Below, piece after piece: positions 58,296 to 64,000 of a stretch of DNA of 64,000 nt. Under the pieces are notes generated by a model that worked only from the letters and a program-made list of their open reading frames with translations, made no database searches and was not told where the DNA came from. The stretch is from Pelomyxa schiedti (Eukaryota > Evosea > Pelobiontida > Pelomyxidae). The stretch covers positions 1-64,000 of the forward strand of contig JAHLWZ010000799.1 of assembly GCA_020536535.1 (NCBI GenBank), in the 5' to 3' direction. The position numbers and the translations under genes were made by a program. The stretch's first letter is position 1; each line of letters opens with the position of its first letter.

Positions 58296-59524
58296 CTAGA
58301 AGGCTCTTGGAACGAATTTCACGGCTACTGAAGTTCCAGCCGAATCGTACACAACGAGTTCGTGATGTGGGGGGCAAGCTACCCTCAGTTCAGAGAGTGT
58401 GTGGGCAGAAGGTTCGTGTGGGAAGGCCAACATCACCCTGTTGACTGCATTGCGGCAGTTCTTGGTCAGATAGTCACTGATTCTCTTTGTGGAGAGCAAA
58501 GGTTCTGCGTAGTTCATGAAGAGTAGGGTCTGTGGTGTGCAAGGGCAGTCGGTGATCGGCTTCCTCTGCACAGTAACTCGCGAGGGTGGAAAGAAGTGCC
58601 TTGGGAACCTCAGGAAGCCTTCATCCGTGTCAATAATGAAGAACCGCAGGCTGTCTAGAACTGCCCGCGAGTGAGCCGTAGTGATGGCCGAAAAAATAAG
58701 TGTGGTGAGGCACCCTCTCGCATCAGAGATGTACACTGTGTTGGTCATTCCCGGAACTACCATTGAGGCAAAAGTGCGGGCCCGGATATTCAGGCTCGAG
58801 AAGCTGAGAGACTTGTCCTGCAGAGCCCATGTTTCGCAGTACTTTTCGTTTGCATCGGTCCACCTGCTCAGCAGTGGTTCTCTCAATGCTGGATTCTCCG
58901 CACGGGGGATCAACACGGGAGAAGGCGGTAATTTGGAACTCTCGTGTACCTAGTGTATAATTAGAATGATGCCAATGTGTAACTTGTTACGAAAAAATGT
59001 TTATCCGTGCTGAGTAGATTAGACAGTCAAGGCATACCAGTCGTGTATAAAGAACAATGAGAGCCAATTCAAGACCGTACATGTCAGAGACATGCTCCCA
59101 CTGAGATAGCTTCACAGCAACGTCCTCAACAGAGTCATGGCTGTGACTCTTTGCTTTCTTGTTGCCCATACACTTTTCGCACTGCATGGGCACATTCATT
59201 CACCGCATTTAATGAGGGAATTTTACGCTTCATTACATTCATATGACAATGTAATGGTCATATAGTACTAGAAAGTGTACCATCCACGTACTTTGTGTTG
59301 CAGATACAAATTGGCCAGTGCAATTGCAGTGCGTGCTAATGACGTGCCATTTGTAGTTGCTTCGGTCAACTTGGCTCTCGGCACACCGCGCCTCGAGCAC
59401 AACTCCGAAAATAGGTCGATGTAGTGCCCCATTGTGGGAGGAACCTTAGGGGTGTGACTTCGAGTTGTTCTCACATCTACTAACCCTTGGGCAAGAACCT
59501 ACGCACCACAGCCACTGCCGCCAT
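58296..59524 (-). CDS. unknown conserved-looking protein, three or four exons
   Basis: The ATG (complement of 59522-59524) begins MAAVAVV. A very short 23-base GT-AG intron (59480-59502) restores the frame to LDVRTTRSHTPKVPPTMGHY and IDLFSELCSRRGVPRAKL, then ARTAIALANLYLQHK. The next exon reads CEKCMGNKKAKSHSHDSVED and VAVKLSQWEHVSDMYGLELA. The long last exon (58296 to about 58950) is a plausible alpha/beta domain with NTVYISDARGCLTTLIFSAI, FFIIDTDEGFLRFPRHFF and AGTSVAVKFVPRAF at the end. No family was recognised. A longin- or roadblock-like fold is possible from the strand/helix alternation, but this is only an impression. It starts 91 bases from the divergent pentapeptide gene. Confidence 0.5.
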
Positions 59525-59615
59525 TTCCAATCACAACTGCCGTGAGGTTTCGTAAACGCTTCGTTTTTCAACAACAACGAAACTTCAGGTCTTCGAGACA
59601 TCAAAAAAATCCGAG
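59525..59615. promoter_or_regulatory. 91-base divergent promoter region
   Basis: Only 91 bases separate the minus-strand ATG at 59524 from the plus-strand ATG at 59616. Both promoters and both 5' leaders must be very short or overlap. No TATA-like element is evident. Confidence 0.45.
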
Positions 59616-62600
59616 ATGGCCTCGATGGCTGAACAGGTGGAACTGCTCAGGTCCTTCACGTCGTCACTGAGTGAGAGGCTCTCAGTGCTCGAGCACGCGG
59701 TGTCGATGCTCACGCACGTCGCCGTCTCGCCTGAAACACTGTCGCCGCTCGAGCCCCGGTTGTGCGCCCTTGAATCTGCCTTGATCTCGAGACCGCCTTT
59801 GTTCGCGCTCAAGGATCTCAGAGGATTCGACTTTGCCAAGTACTGTGCCTGGCCAACGGACGAGGCGAAGACACAGGGGTGTTTTGAGGCGGCGGAGCCG
59901 GGGTTCGGCCTGCCGGGATTATGGGTGCCAGGCCGCGATCTGTCGGGCTGCAATTTGTCGGGAGGCAACTTGCCAGGGTCTTGCTTCAATGGCTGCGTCA
60001 TGAGAAATTCGAACTTGAGCAGGTGCAACTTGGGCGCAAGTTGCTCAATGAGCCACGCCGACCTGTGCGAGGCCAAGTTCTGTTCCTCTGAATTATTCGG
60101 AACGAATCTGCAGTATTCCGTGCTGAGCAGAGCCGATTTTAGTGATGCGGAATTCAGAGATGCTTTTCTGACTGGGGCTGAGTTGGAGGGTGCTTGCTTT
60201 CAGCGGTGCAAAATTTCCGGGGTTGGAATTGGGGGATATAACCTCCCTGGCCTGAGTGGGGCAAAGAAAGTGCTCGATGGAATTGATTTCAGCTGGTCCA
60301 GATGGACAAACGTGGTGATCAAATCTGTGGAATTCTCCAACTGTCAGTTTGATCACGCTGTTATTTCGAATTGCCAATTTCTGGAATGTGTGTTTTCCAA
60401 GACCTGCACATTTCAAATGACTGTGTTTGATGGAAGTTCTTCTGCACTGAAGTGTCTATTTAGTGAGACTACGTTTGATCAGACTTGCTTTTCCGGCCCC
60501 AGCTTGTCTATTCTCGTGCACCTGGAGAAATCTACTTTTGACTACTGTCAATTCAAAACCTGTTCAATCAATAATGCATCTATGGCTGGTTCTCGGCTGT
60601 GTGGTTCGGAATTTCGGGACACAAAGCTTACCAAAGTGATTCTTGCGGGTTCTGATGCCTCACAAGCTGCCTTTCTGAATTGTCACTTTGAGGATGTGGA
60701 ATTTAAGGAGGTTTCTTTGCGTGGTACAGATTGCAGTAGCTCTACTTTTGTGAGGTGTCCGCTTGGTGATGCCTACATAGCCAATACAAATTTCTCTAAT
60801 TCTCGTGTTGACCTCTCAACGGAACTCCCCTTTATCCTGACTGTTACATCTGCTGATGTTTTTGCGAGAGACATCTACACCACAGGTGTGTTGCTTGTTG
60901 AGTTGGAAAAACTTTCACTGTTGAATAGTGTGGCATGTTCCTTCCAGGGAAATTTGTGTGTAATCAAGGCAAAAGTTGAAGGTCAACGCTTTTATACAAC
61001 AGTGGCTACAGGTTACGGCTTCTCCGATAGCAGTACAAGAGCAGTGGAATTTGTTTGCGCAGTTGTGACAAAGGACCTCTTAATTGAATGTGTGGAGAGT
61101 ACATTAGACCCGCAGAGTATTCGATTGACTGGCACACAGCTTAATAAAAGCACAATTTCCATTCCGTATCCCACTGTCAAAACCCTGACGGGAATTAATA
61201 CTTCCAGAAACCCCAGAATCACTTCATTGCCACATGAAGTGCCACGTAGGTTACTAGTGGTAAATCAGGCTCTTTCTTCTCGGCATGTACAGCTTCATCA
61301 ATTTGTACTGTGGCTGCAGATCATAATTTCCCAAGTAATACCAATGTTCGTTGACCACTTCCCAGTGGAGCAAAAACTCCAATACTTCACTTGTCTCCTA
61401 AGTGCTGCTCCCGTTCTGCGCTTTACTATTGGCAATTCTATGTTGAGAGAATTTGGATACAAAGTCACCCTTACACGTATACTCTCGTGTCCTTTTGAAG
61501 AAAGGGTTTTCGAGTGGTTTCTGAACAAGTTTTTGTTGGAATTTGGTGCATCTTGCTGGCCGGAGATAGATGAACTCTTGTTTTATGTGTCTAAGCTGGT
61601 GTGCCCTGCTGCTTTCAGTATGGTGTGGCAGAAGACACCTCAAAACACAAAGTTCTTCTCAAATTTGAGGATTTCAACTTTGGTTGCTGCCTATCAGGTG
61701 TGAGGTGCACCTTTGGAGGTTTCCTTTTGTGAAGAACCTCACCCTCCCAAGGTAGCAACACTCGAGATTATGAAAGATTATACTCCACAACTTGTCATGA
61801 GAGATTATCCACCTGATGTCAATCGATATTTCACGGCCCTAGAAAATGCTTCCCTAAACGAGATTGTACCCCCTTCACAGAGCTTACCTTTCCTAAAACA
61901 GTCTTATGGTGTACACCTTCTTTCGGATACCTGGCTCTTCATGTGCTGCAGAAGTGGCAACTCCACTCTTCTGGGATTTATCTTGGATGAACTGACACCT
62001 GAATCAATACCTCTTCTTGCCCATACCGCATGCCACTCCGGTTTGCTCTTTCTACTATGGTTTTTTGTGTATTTAAACACTAATACAGGTAATATTGGCA
62101 TTCTCAAAACTGTTGTGAATAGACTATCTTTGAGAGAAGCAGATTTCTTTTCTGGAGTAAACGAAAATTCAGATTTCCGTTCACAACCTCCAGAACTGCC
62201 ATCTGATCCGGTGTTAATGTACCCGTCACTCGACTATCCACCACTTAGCACTGCGTGCAAACACCTCTCTTTACTAAAGTGGTTAATGAAGCACATCAAC
62301 TTCAGCCGTAAAGCCATTTTATACTGCCTTGGCATTTGTTGTGCCAACACTGATAAAGAACCAGCACTTTGGATTGTCTCCACTTTTCGAATTAGCAGTG
62401 AAGACCTCGCAATGTGGGTTCAGTGGGCAAATATCAACCCTATCTTACAATGGCGGGTATGGCTTGCTTCTATTGCACCCGAAACTTTGCCCTCAAGAAA
62501 TGGTATCCAAAATAGTTTCTGTCTCTCTTATATTCTAGTTCTAACTTCCGGACCAGTCAAATTGATTCTATTGCTCTGGGGAGCAGGGGGTGGAGGAGCT

Positions 62601-63644
62601 GGAAGTTACTCCAAGGGTGGACTTGGTGGATATGTTGGAGGAGTTGTGGGATGCACAAATATGATCATTACTGTGGGCGAGGGCGGAGGAGGTGCGTTTA
62701 CTGACTACCACTCCCGGCGAATGAACATCGGTGGTTTGCAGAAATACGAAGGGCCTTGGACTGGCGGGAAGGGAGGAGCCAGTGGATTTTCCGAATCCAA
62801 CTCTGGAAGACAGCCGCAAACCATCGGGAAACCTGGAACAAGCGCTGGCGGAGGTTGCGGAGGCTTCCTGTTTGATGCAGCAGGAGGAGGACCAATGTGC
62901 GGCGCCGGCGGCGGAGGTGCTTCCTTCGCCGTGGATTCCAGCACCGGAATTCTGCTGGCCTGCGCGGGCGGCGGCGGGGGCTCTGGAAGTGGCTGCCCAA
63001 GTTTCGATGGGGCTGCCTGTGGGGGTGGCGGGGGTGGCTGTGATGGCCCTTCTGAACTGGGGAGCGGCGGAGCGGGATGCTACATGATGGAGGATGATGA
63101 TTACAACAGGATCAGCAGTAACAGGCACTCTTGTTGTGTTGGATTGCACGGGAATGGAAGCGGGGGTTGTTGCAACTACTGTGAGAGCGAGGATTCTGCC
63201 CGGGATCACTGCGGATATGACGGAACCAGTGGTTTGCCAACAATGAACGAGTCTCGTGGCTCGGGAGGCGGGGGTGGACGTGGCTATGCTGGGGGGTTTA
63301 TTCGCGGAACTTGTGTTACTACTAGTACCTCAACCACTCAATGTACTTTGGAAACAAATGAAGGGTACACTGAAGTAACCATTCTGCCATTGAAAAAGAA
63401 GGCGGCGTTTTGCACACCACCAAGGGCTGATTCGAGAATGGACTATGACGTTTTGTGTGTGGCAGACAGCAGGCCACAACCGGCACATGGTGAGAAGATA
63501 AATATGTTTCATTCTGGGGATGATGGGTGTGCAGTGCTAATTAGCATTCTGTCTGGTAAAGTACTTGCCATTGTGAATTCTCCCGGGACATACACTTACA
63601 ACATAGAACAGGAATATGTCAAAGAAATACAACAGTTTTCATAG
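59616..63644 (+). CDS. pentapeptide-repeat, ankyrin-like and glycine-rich protein (about 1,324 aa)
   Basis: The ATG at 59616 starts MASMAEQVELLRSF. Exon 1 (59616-61697) has a short coiled coil, then from about residue 100 to 400 a pentapeptide-repeat right-handed beta-helix with many A/C-D/N-L/F-x-x units (CNLSGGNLPGSCFNGC, ADFSDAEFRDAFLTGAEL, CQFDHAVISNCQF). An alpha/beta region follows to LRISTLVAAYQ. A TGA at 61701 is best explained by a 54-base intron (61698-61751) whose removal keeps the frame. Exon 2 (61752-63644) begins VATLEIMKDYTPQ and has ankyrin-like helices (MCCRSGNSTLLGFILDEL, LSTACKHLSLLKWLMKHI). Then comes about 250 residues of Gly-rich sequence (VGEGGGG, CGAGGGGASF, ACAGGGGGSG) with Cys residues, like the Gly-rich domain of ALK/LTK receptors. 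It ends EQEYVKEIQQFS. No signal peptide or TM is visible. Function unknown. Confidence 0.82.
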
Positions 63645-63709
63645 TTTTGAAAAGGAAGTTTTTTTTTCAAAAAAAAATTTACTTTGGTTACTGATATGAC
63701 AAATTTTCT

Positions 63710-64000
63710 TCAACACTTCTCCAAGAACAGTGTGTAGTAGTCCTCGAATTTAGCACCGTTTTGAACAGCGTTGTTCCAGAGTTCTTCCAGGTCCAAGGTC
63801 ATTAAACTAGAAAACAATAAGCAAGCCACTATGGCACAATCACAAAACAACCTTCCAGTCTTCATAAACTGAAGCTTCCAAGACAATCCTAGTGCCAAGA
63901 AGTACCGGTGTTTCAATTCTTCATTCTCTGCTTGCTGTAGGGGTGGGAGAAATATCAGTGTCAAATACTTTAGGAGGAAAATTTGATTTCAACACTAAGA
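63710..64000 (-). CDS. 3' end of an unrecognised gene running off the window
   Basis: A minus-strand frame ends at 63710 with NAVQNGAKFEDYYTLFLEKC. An intron of about 45 bases (ending near 63806 on the minus strand, pyrimidine-rich, TTTTCTAG) joins it to an upstream exon reading QQAENEELKHRYFLALGLSW followed by KLQFMK. Upstream sequence (63950-64000) again looks intronic. The helical composition is ordinary. No family can be named from about 60 residues. Confidence 0.4.

Noticed and set aside
61701-61703. TGA read as selenocysteine or as a pseudogene stop
   Set aside because: A 54-base GT-AG intron with a pyrimidine tract removes it and keeps the frame; no SECIS-like element was noticed.

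Overview
This is a gene-dense piece of a eukaryotic nuclear genome, almost certainly from a unicellular protist. The evidence is a U2 spliceosomal snRNA, many genes split by very short GT-AG introns (mostly about 25 to 75 bases), and clear eukaryotic families: SRF-type MADS box, importin-5, sirtuin, Ctu2, Furry, BAH, C-CAP/TBCC and calponin homology. About 29 protein-coding genes lie on both strands at roughly one per 2.2 kb, often less than 150 bases apart. The mix (SRF-type MADS, TKL kinase fused to a multi-TM receptor, Furry, DUF4419, a Crinkler-like protein, a pentapeptide/glycine-rich protein) suggests an amoebozoan-like free-living protist. That placement is inference; no rRNA or mitochondrial marker is present.

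Layout. 1-4.3 kb: the tail of a + strand gene, a small minus-strand ORF and an unrecognised minus-strand helical-repeat gene. 4.5-7.15 kb: a papain-family protease and an SRF-type MADS-box factor, both minus. 7.5-12.2 kb: importin-5/Kap121 (+). 12.3-21.6 kb, all minus: an SDR oxidoreductase, a multi-TM receptor joined to a TKL kinase, a Crinkler-like P-loop NTPase/nuclease protein, and a glycerophosphodiesterase. 21.8-27.8 kb (+): an acidic nuclear-looking protein and a coiled-coil/CH-domain protein. 27.9-31.9 kb (-): an EF-hand protein with a long Pro-Gly-Met repeat, a SIRT7-like sirtuin and a C-CAP/TBCC protein. 32-39.4 kb (+): a BAH-DUF4211 chromatin protein with a Cys/Ser-rich block, Ctu2, and a PAP2 lipid phosphatase. 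39.5-40.3 kb: a 100-N assembly gap inside a duplicated non-coding repeat. 40.4-41.5 kb (-): an unknown gene. 41.8-57.9 kb (+): an Rnl2-type RNA ligase, a DUF4419 protein, a Furry/MOR2/Tao3-like giant, a Ser/Thr-rich protein and an F-box/zinc protein. 58.0 kb: U2 snRNA. 58.3-59.5 kb (-): an unknown gene. 59.6-63.6 kb (+): a pentapeptide-repeat/ankyrin-like/glycine-rich protein. 63.7 kb to the end: the 3' end of a minus-strand gene.

The genes do not form a pathway and there is no operon logic. The most unusual items are the receptor-kinase fusion, the Crinkler-like protein with an apparent frame break, the Rnl2 ligase with a long linker between its two domains, the BAH-DUF4211 fusion, the 1,324-residue pentapeptide/glycine-rich protein, and the self-consistent duplication around the assembly gap. 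Exon boundaries were deduced by eye from reading-frame continuity, GT/AG signals and family motifs, so terminal exons are less certain than core domains.
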